From Pseudomonadota bacterium (GTDB lineage: Bacteria; Pseudomonadota; Gammaproteobacteria; Burkholderiales; SHXO01), in the NCBI GenBank assembly GCA_023430065.1, contig JAEZCG010000007.1, positions 1-53,223 on the forward strand: a stretch of DNA of 53,223 nt. The letters run 5' to 3'. Below are positions 26,248-34,217 of this stretch, one piece after another (the stretch's first letter is position 1; every line of letters starts with the position of its first letter). The translations under genes were made by a program, and so were the position numbers. Under the pieces are notes generated by a model, which searched no databases, was not told the DNA's origin, and saw only the letters and a program-made list of their open reading frames with translations.

Positions 26248-27378
26248 CTATTGCAGTTCGCGGATCTGGCGCTCCACGAAGGCGCGCAGTTCGGGGGACA
26301 GGCCCGGCAAGCGGCTGGCGCGCTGAAAGGCCGCGAGCGCCTGCTCGCGCTGACCGTCGGCGCGCAAGGCCATGCCGCGTCCCATCTCCCACACGGCGTT
26401 GCCCGGCACGACGCGCAGTGCGGATGCGTACAGCTCGGCCGCGTCGCGATGCCGTCCGACGCGAGACATCACGGCGGCGGTCATGGACAGGTACTCGGCA
26501 TTCCACTGCGCGTGCGGCAAGCCCTGTTCCAGCGTACGCAGCGCCTCGGTCTGCGCGCCACGGTCCAGCTGCAGGCGCGCGAGCAGCATGATCTGCTTGG
26601 GCTGGCGCGGATTCATGCGAAGCCCCTCCTGCAGCAGCGTCTCGGCGCGCTCGCGCTCGCCGCGCTCGAGCAGCGCACCCAGCAGCGCCTGGCGTGGCGC
26701 CGCAGCGGCCGGGTCGAGGTCCAGCGCGGCGCGCCACGCTGCCTCCGCCTCGTCGGTGCGCCCGCCGCGGAACAACTGCATGCCGCGTCGGAACTCCTGC
26801 TCGGCGCGTGCGGCGGTATCAGGCGACTGAAGCGGCTTGTCGATGCGTTCAGGCGCAGAGGGCTGCATGGCCTCCGGCTCGAGCTCAGGAGACAAGCCCT
26901 GTTCGGGCGGCACCTCGCGCCGCGACGGGGCCCGCGCCTCGTCCGTCGCGCTGGCCGCTTCCTCCGCGAGCGGCGCCGGCTCCTCGGCCGGTGCGGCTGA
27001 CCCATCGAGCGCGGGCGCAGACGCGTCCGGCACAGTCACGGGCGGCACCGGCATCGTCTCGGGCGCGAGCGGGTCCGGAGCCGGAAGCGGTGTGTCCGGC
27101 GCTGCCGTCTCCTGTGCAACGGACTGCTCGGTCGACGCGTCGGCCGGGACAGGCGCCTGTGTCACGTTCGCGGGTGGTGCCGGCGCGAGGCGATCGGTCC
27201 ACCACCACACGAGCCCGGCGAGCATCAACGCCAGTCCGATCAGCCAGGAGTAAGGGGGCAGGCGGCGAAACGGCTGGTCGGACGAGGCTCGGACGCCCTG
27301 CGGTAACCGGGCGGACGCGTTGACTTCTTCGGCACGACGCTTCTCGAGATCCTTGAGGACCCGATTGATCAGACTCAC
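26248..27378 (-). CDS. mshN: MSHA biogenesis protein MshN, TPR protein
   Basis: A 376-residue inner-membrane protein with a short cytoplasmic start (MSLINRVLKDLEKRRAEE, characteristic of MshN), one membrane helix at about 47-64 (LIGLALMLAGLVWWW), a long Pro/Ala/Glu-rich periplasmic linker and C-terminal tetratricopeptide repeats from about residue 200. The GTG start overlaps the mshM stop in a GTGA junction. It is the last gene of the pilus operon. It likely scaffolds assembly of the pilus across the periplasm. Confidence 0.85.
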   Translation of the reverse strand: MSLINRVLKDLEKRRAEEVNASARLPQGVRASSDQPFRRLPPYSWLIGLALMLAGLVWWWTDRLAPAPPANVTQAPVPADASTEQSVAQETAAPDTPLPAPDPLAPETMPVPPVTVPDASAPALDGSAAPAEEPAPLAEEAASATDEARAPSRREVPPEQGLSPELEPEAMQPSAPERIDKPLQSPDTAARAEQEFRRGMQLFRGGRTDEAEAAWRAALDLDPAAAAPRQALLGALLERGERERAETLLQEGLRMNPRQPKQIMLLARLQLDRGAQTEALRTLEQGLPHAQWNAEYLSMTAAVMSRVGRHRDAAELYASALRVVPGNAVWEMGRGMALRADGQREQALAAFQRASRLPGLSPELRAFVERQIRELQ

Positions 27379-28265
27379 CGCAACCACCACCAGGCAGCGC
27401 CGGCGGCGAGCAGAGCGAGGGCCGCGAGCAGCAGCCACCACCCGACCGACACCTGGCGCGCAGCCGGCGTATCCTCGACCGCCGCGCGCACATGGCGCGC
27501 CTGCACCTTGTGACCACCCTCTCCGTACACGAGCAGCAGCGCCTTGTGCGCGATGATGTTCACCAGGCGCGGCAGCCCGCCGCTGGCAGCGTACAGTGCA
27601 TCCACCGCGCGCCGGTCGAACAGGGGTCTGCCGCTGTATCCCGCCACGCGCAGGCGATGCGCGAGGTAGAGCAGCAGTTCGTCGCGGCTCAGTCCGCCCA
27701 GGGTGTACTCGAAGGTGATGCGCTGCCGCAGCTGTCGCACGGACTCCTGCGCCAGCCGGTCGTCCAGTTCCGACTGGCCGAACAGCACCACCTGCAGCAG
27801 CTTGCTCTTCTCGGTCTCCAGATTGCTCAGCAGGCGCAACGCCTCGAGCGTCTCGAGCGGCATGGCCTGTGCCTCGTCCAGACACACGACCACGTGCTTT
27901 CCCGCGTCTGCGAACTCCAGCAGGGCCTGGTTGAGACGTTTGAGAACCTGATGCTGGTCGAGATCGTTCGCGACCTCGACTCCCAGTTCGTCCGCGAGCG
28001 CGTGCATCAGCGCTTTCGGCTCGAGATAGGGATTGGGGATGTAGGCGCAGACGAAGCGCTCGTCCAGCGTCGCGAGGAAGCGGCGGCACAGCAGCGTCTT
28101 GCCCGTGCCCACCTCGCCGGTGATCTTGATGAAGCCCTCGCCGTTGGTGATGGCGACCAGAAGCGTGTTGAGGGCCTCCTGATGGGCGTTGCAGGAGAAT
28201 ACGAAACTGGTGTCGGGCGTAATGCCGAACGGGGCCTCGTCGAGGCCGAAGTGTGAGAGATACAT
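27375..28265 (-). CDS. mshM: MSHA biogenesis ATPase MshM (ExeA/GspA-like)
   Basis: A 296-residue AAA-type ATPase with a C-terminal membrane helix (WWLLLAALALLAAGAAWWW). Motifs are Walker A GEVGTGKT (about residues 47-54), Walker B VVVCLDEAQAMPLETLEALR and GGLPRLVNIIAHKALLLVY, shared with ExeA, which helps assemble the secretin through the cell wall. The N terminus MYLSHFGLDEAPFGITPD is typical, so ATG 28265 was preferred over 28277. Here its natural partner, the secretin MshL, appears broken just upstream. Confidence 0.92.
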   Translation of the reverse strand: MYLSHFGLDEAPFGITPDTSFVFSCNAHQEALNTLLVAITNGEGFIKITGEVGTGKTLLCRRFLATLDERFVCAYIPNPYLEPKALMHALADELGVEVANDLDQHQVLKRLNQALLEFADAGKHVVVCLDEAQAMPLETLEALRLLSNLETEKSKLLQVVLFGQSELDDRLAQESVRQLRQRITFEYTLGGLSRDELLLYLAHRLRVAGYSGRPLFDRRAVDALYAASGGLPRLVNIIAHKALLLVYGEGGHKVQARHVRAAVEDTPAARQVSVGWWLLLAALALLAAGAAWWWLR

Positions 28266-28305
28266 GAGTCCGGTCACCCCGCCACGCGCCGATGGCTGAG
28301 CCGGC

Positions 28306-28651
28306 TCAACCCGAGGTCTTGCGCTTGCCGTACTTCTCCATGCCTGGCGCCGGCGTACACCGGTAGCCGCTCAGGCGCTGTCGCACGCCGCGTAGATCCT
28401 GCTTCCACGTCTCGTTGCTCTGTATGATGGTTGGCTCGAGCAGAACGACCAGTTCGGTCCTCTGCGTGCGCGGGTTCGTTCCTGAAGGCGTGCCCGGCGA
28501 TGGGCAGGTCTCCCGCCCCGGGTAAACCGCTCTTACCGCGGGCGCTCATCCCGCCCAACAGCCCGCCGATGGCCGCAATGTTACCGTCTGCGACGCATAC
28601 GATGGTATCGCGCTCGCGGAAATCGCTCGAGGCGAGCGGACGCCGGAAGCC
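28306..28651 (-). pseudogene. mshL: 3' remnant of the MSHA secretin gene mshL, frameshifted
   Basis: About 115 codons with clear similarity to the C-terminal end of MshL/PilQ-type secretins. One frame reads RERDTIVCVADGNIAAIGG, then GDLPIAGHAFRNEPA. Near 28465 the similarity moves to another frame that reads RTQRTELVVLLEPTIIQSNE and goes on to a stop at 28306. A full secretin gene is about 1.6-1.7 kb, so some 80 percent is missing, along with mshK. A frameshift and a large deletion together suggest a true pseudogene, though an assembly collapse at this point could look the same. ORF start codons and Shine-Dalgarno signals for it are not convincing. Confidence 0.8.
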
Positions 28652-28729
28652 CGATGACGCCGGTCTCGCCCATGACACACGAAAAGGCGTGAGTGGAAAA
28701 TCTCGCGTCATGATCGGGCGCGGGCGCGC

Positions 28730-29401
28730 TCACACCACCAGCCAGGCCTCCTCCAGACTCAAGGTGTACAGGGTCAGCCTGAGCGTGGCGCGCGAATGGT
28801 CGGCCGTCAGGGTGACCTGTGCCCAGAACAGCTGCCAGGGCTGGCGCTCGAGGCGGTCCACGTAGGCGAGCAGGTCGCGCTGACGACCCTGCAACACCAC
28901 CTCGATGCCGTGGCGGAATACCTGCGCACCGCGCATCGCGTCGCCGCGCGCGTCGGCTTGCGTCACGTGGGCCGCGTCCACAGCCGCCGCGGGCAGGTTG
29001 CGCATCGACACCAGCCGCACGCGCCGATCCGTGCCGAGCAGTTCCTGCAGCACCCGGGACATGCGCGCCGGAGCGAGCAGGGTGCCCTGAAGCTGCGCCA
29101 GTTTTCGGTCGATGTCGTCGAGTTCGCGACGCACGGAATCGACCCGCTCACGCACCGCGGCGTTCGGATCACTGCCCAGCACGCGCTGCGTCTGCGCCCG
29201 TTGCTCCTGCACCGTCGCGAGCAGGCGCTGCTGTTCCAGGATGCGCGCGAGCGCCGCACTGCGGGCCTGCAGTACGGGCTCCACCCAGCCTACGTAGGTG
29301 AGCACCCCGACGATGCAGACGAAGGCGAACAGGAGCACGACGCGCTCGCGCTCGGCGCGCGCCGCCAACCACGCTTCGAGGGCGACCCAGCGGGCCTTCA
29401 C
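28730..29401 (-). CDS. mshJ: MSHA biogenesis protein MshJ (PilO-like)
   Basis: A 223-residue inner-membrane protein with one N-terminal helix (VVLLFAFVCIVGVLTYVGWV), a coiled-coil (about residues 50-120, LARILEQQRLLATVQEQRAQ...) and a C-terminal alpha/beta PilO/MshJ domain. The GTG start overlaps the PilN-like stop. It would form the inner-membrane alignment complex with the PilN-like protein and MshI. Just beyond its stop (GTGA) a GTG could open mshK, but no credible mshK frame follows; the sequence goes straight into the mshL remnant. Confidence 0.82.
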   Translation of the reverse strand: MKARWVALEAWLAARAERERVVLLFAFVCIVGVLTYVGWVEPVLQARSAALARILEQQRLLATVQEQRAQTQRVLGSDPNAAVRERVDSVRRELDDIDRKLAQLQGTLLAPARMSRVLQELLGTDRRVRLVSMRNLPAAAVDAAHVTQADARGDAMRGAQVFRHGIEVVLQGRQRDLLAYVDRLERQPWQLFWAQVTLTADHSRATLRLTLYTLSLEEAWLVV

Positions 29402-30048
29402 CGCGGACCCGCGTCGCCGGCGCGCACCCCGCCGCCCGTACCGTCGACCGTTGCCAGGCGAAACTCGAGATAGTCCTCCAAGCCGGCCGCGTCGCGCGTC
29501 GATGGCCTGTGCACCGCGAGGGTGGCGAACGCCCGGCCGCGCAATGCCGTCTCGTCGCGCAGGCGTTCCAGATATCGCGGCAGCAGTTGCGCATCGCGCG
29601 TGCGTCCGTCGACGGTAATAGCGCGGCCGGCGCCGCCGATGCTCAGGCCGGTGATCCAGACACCGTCCAGCCGCTGGCGCGCAAACGCACGCAGGTACTC
29701 GGACACACCGCCCGAATCGCCGAGGTCGCCGCGCTGCAATCGCGCCAGTACCTGCCTGCGCCCGTCCACCAGCGCCTGCACGGACTCGAGTTCGGCCATG
29801 ATGTTGGAATCGGGCGTGCGCGCGGCCGCTTCCCGCGCCATGCGCAGCGCATCGTCTTGCGCCGCTGCCAGATGCGCGGCCTGGCTGATCGCCAGGCGCC
29901 GCACCCGCCCGGATTCGATCTGCGCGAACAGCCCGGCAACCAGGGCACAGACGGCGCAGGCCGCCATGGCGCGCAGGGTGAAGCGCGCGCTCACGCGCTC
30001 GACCCTGGGTGCGAGTGCGACGTCGTAGAGATTGATCTGCTGGCTCAC
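29398..30048 (-). CDS. PilN-like MSHA assembly protein
   Basis: A 216-residue bitopic protein that starts MSQQINLYDVALAP, matching the conserved cytoplasmic N terminus of PilN, which binds PilM. It then has a membrane helix (about 29-44), a coiled-coil region and a C-terminal domain. The GTG start lies within the end of mshI (GTGA overlap), and its stop overlaps mshJ. The order MshI-PilN-like-MshJ corresponds to PilM-PilN-PilO of the inner-membrane platform of type IV pili. Confidence 0.85.
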   Translation of the reverse strand: MSQQINLYDVALAPRVERVSARFTLRAMAACAVCALVAGLFAQIESGRVRRLAISQAAHLAAAQDDALRMAREAAARTPDSNIMAELESVQALVDGRRQVLARLQRGDLGDSGGVSEYLRAFARQRLDGVWITGLSIGGAGRAITVDGRTRDAQLLPRYLERLRDETALRGRAFATLAVHRPSTRDAAGLEDYLEFRLATVDGTGGGVRAGDAGPR

Positions 30049-30980
30049 GAGCGTGCTTCCTCGCGCATCGCCGCGCCGATGAGATGCAGGGCTTCGAACT
30101 GGCGCGCCGGATCCGATAGTGCAGGCACGGCGGACAGGTCGACCGCTTCGGCCAGGTGAAGCCCCTCGACCGGCAGATCGAGGTTGATTTGCAGGTGACG
30201 GAGCAGAGCGGGCACCGGCGTGACGAGTAGCCTCGACAGGCTGACGTACGAGAACTGGCGATCGAAGTGATCGAAGGTGCGCTGCAGCTCGAGCACGAGC
30301 CGGTCGAGCGCCTGCTCCCGCAGTGGGTCCGACTCCTCCTGAAGCTGCCGCAGCGTGAGGTCCGTGCGTCGCGCCAGGAACAGCTCGGCGTCGCGCGTGA
30401 CGGTGAGGAGTCCACCGTCCGCGCCCATGCTCAGCACGGCGAGGCCGCGTCCCGGCTGTTCGAACAGCGCCGCCACGTTGCGCTGAGCCATCTCCGGAAC
30501 GTCGATGGCGTGCAGCGGAAGTCGGGCCTGGTGGAACAGGCGCATGCAGGCGGCGACATCGGCATTGCGTGCCGTCACCGCGAACACATGGTGGATGCGG
30601 CCATGATCCGGAGCCGGTGAGGGGACGTGCACGATGTCGACGCTCGCCTGGTCTACCGGATAATCGAGAAGATCCTTCAGCTTCCAGCGTACCGCCTCGC
30701 GCATCTCGTGCGCCGGCACGGCCGGCGCGTCGATCAGCTGTATCTGGTAACCGCCCGCCTGCAGGAGGTTGGAGCACAGAAACGCTCTGCTGCCGAGCTG
30801 CCGTCGCACGTGCGCCAATACCTGCACGGCGTCGTCGTCCACGCGATGGCTGTCGCAGCACAGGAGGGCGCGGCCCTGGGTGCCCGGCGCCATCTGCGCC
30901 ACGTCGATGCGGTCGGCACGTACCGCCACCGAGACCCACTGCGGCATGTGTCGGCGGCGGTTGCGAAGGAAGGAATACAT
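30045..30980 (-). CDS. mshI: MSHA biogenesis protein MshI (PilM-like)
   Basis: A 311-residue protein with the actin-like fold of PilM/MshI. The N terminus (MPQWVSVAVRADRIDVAQMA) and the VRWKLKDLLDYPVDQASVDIV segment are typical of MshI, followed by VFAVTARNADVAACMRLFHQ and GADGGLLTVTRDAELFLAR. Two starts are possible: ATG 30980, or ATG 30947 at MPQWVS; the second fits homologues better. It lies at the head of the MshI-PilN-MshJ group, 149 bases after the minor pilin MshP, which suggests a possible separate promoter. Confidence 0.85.
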   Translation of the reverse strand: MYSFLRNRRRHMPQWVSVAVRADRIDVAQMAPGTQGRALLCCDSHRVDDDAVQVLAHVRRQLGSRAFLCSNLLQAGGYQIQLIDAPAVPAHEMREAVRWKLKDLLDYPVDQASVDIVHVPSPAPDHGRIHHVFAVTARNADVAACMRLFHQARLPLHAIDVPEMAQRNVAALFEQPGRGLAVLSMGADGGLLTVTRDAELFLARRTDLTLRQLQEESDPLREQALDRLVLELQRTFDHFDRQFSYVSLSRLLVTPVPALLRHLQINLDLPVEGLHLAEAVDLSAVPALSDPARQFEALHLIGAAMREEARS

Positions 30981-31129
30981 GCCTGGTCAGGCGCGAATGC
31001 GCTCCGATTTGTCGTACACCGGTCTGTGCAAAATGCGCACCAGCGCAAGGCTTACCGGGAGCGGAGACGGGGTCGCGATGCAGCCGGCAGCACCTGCATC
31101 GTCAGCCGTGAGGCGAAGCAGGTGCTGCG

Positions 31130-31621
31130 TCAGCAGGGGCGGCTCGGCGCGTTGGCGCCATCGATGCAGCGGCTCACGGATCGCTCCACGGTGCGCGAGA
31201 CGCGGTTCGGCGAATTGGCCGCGCCGAACGTGGCTGTTGCCGACAGCCGATATACCCCGATCACGCGATCCAGTTCGGTGCTCGACGCAGGGCCGAGGCA
31301 ACTCACGCTCACGGCGAACGGCGCGAGATCCTGCTCCAGCGCGAGGGACTCGGGCACGCCCCAGCAGGCAGGAAGGGTCGCGCTCGGCACATCGTCCGGG
31401 TCGAGGATGCGGTACAGGCCCCACTCGATCCCTGCGCGTGCGGCCTGGTACGCACGCGCCCCCTGCACATCGAGCGTTGCACTGGCGTGCTGGATCGCCG
31501 ACACCTGCACCAGACCGGCGGCCAGGGCAGCCAGCACCACCAGGACGAACAGCGTGGACACGATGCTGAATCCGCGCTGCCCTGCGCAGGATACGGCGCG
31601 CTCAGGGAACGTTGCTGACAT
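31130..31621 (-). CDS. mshP: MSHA minor pilin-like protein MshP
   Basis: A 163-residue protein with a single N-terminal hydrophobic segment preceded by QRGFSIVSTLFVLVVLAALA, a prepilin-like pattern in which glutamate 5 is replaced. The later part has three cysteines (CWG, CLG, C-terminal SRC and RPC) that could form disulfides. It overlaps mshO by 20 bases and follows mshD-mshO, matching the position of MshP in Vibrio and Shewanella loci. MshQ, which normally follows, is absent. Confidence 0.75.
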   Translation of the reverse strand: MSATFPERAVSCAGQRGFSIVSTLFVLVVLAALAAGLVQVSAIQHASATLDVQGARAYQAARAGIEWGLYRILDPDDVPSATLPACWGVPESLALEQDLAPFAVSVSCLGPASSTELDRVIGVYRLSATATFGAANSPNRVSRTVERSVSRCIDGANAPSRPC

Positions 31622-32462
31622 GTGCCTCCTGCACCAGCGTCACCGTCTCGCTGCTGCCCGACCCGGGCTGCACGAGCGTCAGGGCGAGCACCACCACCCC
31701 GTTGCGCATGGCTACGGCATTCGGCTCGTACTCGATGCTGCAGCCGGCCACCCCATCAGCCAGAAGCGCATGCGACCCGGATGCGAACGACGTCGGCTGA
31801 TTGGCAGAGAGCGGATAGGCCCAGTGCCGGCGCAGCTGGCCGCTGGCCGGGTCGGCGGGGTTCGGCGTGCACACGTAACTGACCGCGTGCTCGACGACGT
31901 GGAAGTGCGAAACCGGTGACGGCAGGGGAAACACGGCTTCCGGCGAGAGCGTAATGGTGTTGCCCGACACCGCGCTCACCGCGCGCAGGTTGCCGGCGGC
32001 GCCCCGATAGGCGTCCGATGCGCCGGAACCCGGACCGAGGTTGTGCACGGCGACCATGTCTCCCGTCATCACCGGTGTGGTCGGCATGGGCCCCAGCACG
32101 TCGAAGCGGAACGGCGAACCGGCGATGTCGAACTCGAGCGCGTCCCCAGCCCCGTTCCTGTCCACGTCAGCCCGGTAGCGGCCAGCGCCTTTGGTGAGCA
32201 GGAACTCGAGGTACACGCCGCCGCCCGTGCTCGTGATGCGCACGCTGTTGGGCAGCGCCAGGCGCAAGTCGCCCACGACGCGGCGCAGCGCGGTGTCGGC
32301 GAGGTCGGTCAGCTGCGCCCGGCGTGTGCTGTCGAAATATCCCTGCACCGAGGCCCGAATGAACACCGCCACCGAGGAGGCGATGATGCCGGTGAGCGCA
32401 ACGACGACGATGGCTTCGGTCAAGGTGAATCCGCCCTGCCGGATGCGCGTCCGCCGGCTCAT
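31602..32462 (-). CDS. mshO: MSHA minor pilin MshO
   Basis: A 286-residue pilin-like protein with prepilin leader RQGGFTLTEAIVVVALTGII, cleaved after Gly with Phe+1 and Glu+5. The large globular C-terminal domain, about 240 residues, is typical of MshO rather than of major pilins. It overlaps mshD by four bases (ATGA). In related systems it is a minor pilin that helps start fibre assembly. Confidence 0.85.
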   Translation of the reverse strand: MSRRTRIRQGGFTLTEAIVVVALTGIIASSVAVFIRASVQGYFDSTRRAQLTDLADTALRRVVGDLRLALPNSVRITSTGGGVYLEFLLTKGAGRYRADVDRNGAGDALEFDIAGSPFRFDVLGPMPTTPVMTGDMVAVHNLGPGSGASDAYRGAAGNLRAVSAVSGNTITLSPEAVFPLPSPVSHFHVVEHAVSYVCTPNPADPASGQLRRHWAYPLSANQPTSFASGSHALLADGVAGCSIEYEPNAVAMRNGVVVLALTLVQPGSGSSETVTLVQEAHVSNVP

Positions 32463-33046
32463 GGCGTGCGCGGCGAATGACGCGCGCGGTAGCCCTGCAG
32501 GCGCACGCCCAGGTTGCCCGGTCCCGTCACGCGCACGCTGATCAGCAGCGCGGCCGCAGGCGGTATCGTGAACGATCCGTTGCCCAGCGCCGCGTTCTGC
32601 ACGGACACGGTCGCGGTATAACCGGCCGGCACTTCGTGGATGGCGGCGATGTCGCGCAAATCCGGGGGGATCGCCGTGCTGGTGTCGAACCCGTCGTAAT
32701 CGCTTACGTGGTCGAAGGGCGTCGACGCGGCGTCGCGCGTCTCGCCGGCCTCGGGTCCGATCGCGTCGGCGAGCGTTGCGCACCGCGCCGGATTCGCCGC
32801 ATCGACCGTCGCCTGCTCGGCGCTCGCCACGTGCGCATCGTCGGCGTCACAGTAGGTGAAGGGCATCGACTGCACCTCCTCCAGCAGACCTTCCGCGATC
32901 GCCAGCGCCTGCTTGCGCACGAGTGGATCGCTGCTGCGCGCCGCACTCCCGTTCATCACCAGCAGGATGGCGGTCAGCGCGATGCCCACCACCACGATGA
33001 ACACGATGATCTCGATCAGGGTCAGCCCGCGCTCACGGATGCACAT
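32459..33046 (-). CDS. mshD: MSHA minor pilin MshD
   Basis: A 195-residue pilin-like protein with the prepilin motif RERGLTLIEIIVFIVVVGIA (cleavage after Gly, Glu+5). The globular part contains DPLVRKQALAIAEGLLEEV, a conserved MshD helix, and the cysteines of TYCDADDAH and ARCATLADA. The ATG at 33046 overlaps the mshC stop by 14 bases. It is followed by mshO with a four-base overlap, so the minor pilins are translated together. Confidence 0.85.
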   Translation of the reverse strand: MCIRERGLTLIEIIVFIVVVGIALTAILLVMNGSAARSSDPLVRKQALAIAEGLLEEVQSMPFTYCDADDAHVASAEQATVDAANPARCATLADAIGPEAGETRDAASTPFDHVSDYDGFDTSTAIPPDLRDIAAIHEVPAGYTATVSVQNAALGNGSFTIPPAAALLISVRVTGPGNLGVRLQGYRARHSPRTP

Positions 33047-33494
33047 ACCCGGTCTCCGCTTCGACCTTGACGATGCGCGGGGGCGTGCCGCCCACCGTAA
33101 AGGTGACCGATCCCGCACTGGGCCGACCGACGCCGTCGAAGTGGAAGCTGGGCGCGCTGCTGGACAGGGTGGTGCTGGCCGGTGCGGAAAGGCGCAGCGC
33201 CTGGTCCCCGGCGGGATCTGGGACGGCGGCGGCGCAACCGTCATCGAAGCACAGCGACAGCGTGTTGCCCGTCGTCACCACGTACACGGGCGCGTTCTGC
33301 GCAATCGCGAGCTTGTGCGCGTAGCGCACCGCGGCGAGCACGCGATCGTGAAAGGCGAGCGAATCGACATTGCGCGTCGCCTCCAAGCGGGGCAGCATCG
33401 TCACCGCCAGAACTGCCAGTACGAGGATCACGGCGATCGTCTCCACGAGCGTGAAGCCCCGCTGCGTGGCGATCCGGTTTTCCTGTGTGCGCAT
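33033..33494 (-). CDS. mshC: MSHA minor pilin MshC
   Basis: A 153-residue prepilin (QRGFTLVETIAVILVLAVLA; cleavage after Gly, Glu+5) with a short C-terminal domain holding a cysteine pair in LCFDDGCAAA. It has FHDRVLAAVRYAHKLAIAQ, a helix typical of MshC/FimT-like minor pilins. It lies 64 bases after the major pilin and overlaps mshD. Confidence 0.85.
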   Translation of the reverse strand: MRTQENRIATQRGFTLVETIAVILVLAVLAVTMLPRLEATRNVDSLAFHDRVLAAVRYAHKLAIAQNAPVYVVTTGNTLSLCFDDGCAAAVPDPAGDQALRLSAPASTTLSSSAPSFHFDGVGRPSAGSVTFTVGGTPPRIVKVEAETGYVHP

Positions 33495-33558
33495 GCGCCT
33501 GCCGGAAACGACAACGCCCGACCACGTAGGATCGGGCGCTCGTCGTGCGATGCGGCGA

Positions 33559-33960
33559 TTACTGGGAGCAGATCACCGTGGCCACGGCGCTCGCACCCTG
33601 CGGTCCGAGAATGTTGCAGGAAAGTGGGAAGCCCTCGCCCTGCTGCGCGACCGTGCACGTCGCCGTGGAAGCGGCGTCCATCGAGAAGCCGCTCGGGAAT
33701 GTGCCGCCGGTCAGCAGGGTGGGGATGTCGCCATCCTGGCAGCCGCTGATCGCATAGGTGTTCGCCTTGCCGCTGTCGACCAGGCGCGCCGAGAAATTCA
33801 GCGCGGTCGCGGAGGCAACCGCGCCGGCGACGCCCTGCGCCGCCGCCGCACCGGCCTCGCCGCGCAGGTCGATGAAGCGCGGAAGGGCCACCGCCCCCAG
33901 TATGCCGAGGATGACGATCACCACGATCAGTTCGATGAGAGTGAATCCGCGCTGCTCCAT
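33559..33960 (-). CDS. mshA: Major MSHA-like type IV pilin
   Basis: A 133-residue type IVa pilin precursor with the short basic leader MEQRG, cleaved before FTLIELIVVIVILGILGAVA, with Glu+5 present. The globular part has LNFSARLVDS and a C-terminal disulfide region (cysteines in ISGCQDG, ATCTVAQ, LSCNILG and VICSQ). Size and position after mshE and mshG, before mshC-D-O-P, mark it as the major subunit. A leader of six residues, a Shine-Dalgarno-like CTGGAGA before the ATG and a 257-base upstream gap suggest its own promoter, as for the abundant pilin. Confidence 0.9.
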   Translation of the reverse strand: MEQRGFTLIELIVVIVILGILGAVALPRFIDLRGEAGAAAAQGVAGAVASATALNFSARLVDSGKANTYAISGCQDGDIPTLLTGGTFPSGFSMDAASTATCTVAQQGEGFPLSCNILGPQGASAVATVICSQ

Positions 33961-34217
33961 TGGGGTTCTCCAGCTTGATCCGTTTGGCCCGGGCTGGGCT
34001 GCGCCGGGAGCACCATCCATGCCCGTTGTATCGTCTGGAATCCGGTACGTCCCGTGCACCGGCCGTCAACGGCATTGCCGCGAGCGGGGGCCCGCTGTAC
34101 ACGGTCTGCGTGCTGGCGCTCGCCCCCCGATTCGGGATGGCGCCGTCCGGACGGTCCGCGAGTACGAAATTCGGCAGGAACTGCAAACTCTTGAGGATGG
34201 CGCGATCGATCCGCGCC

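Noticed and set aside
29402..30415. Upstream extension of mshJ into a 561-codon frame
   Set aside because: It overlaps mshI and the PilN-like gene in another frame; the GTG at 29401 gives a normal MshJ with GTGA overlap.
33961..34217. A small mshF or mshB gene between mshG and the pilin
   Set aside because: No frame with a membrane segment or prepilin motif was found; the stretch is better read as the pilin upstream region.
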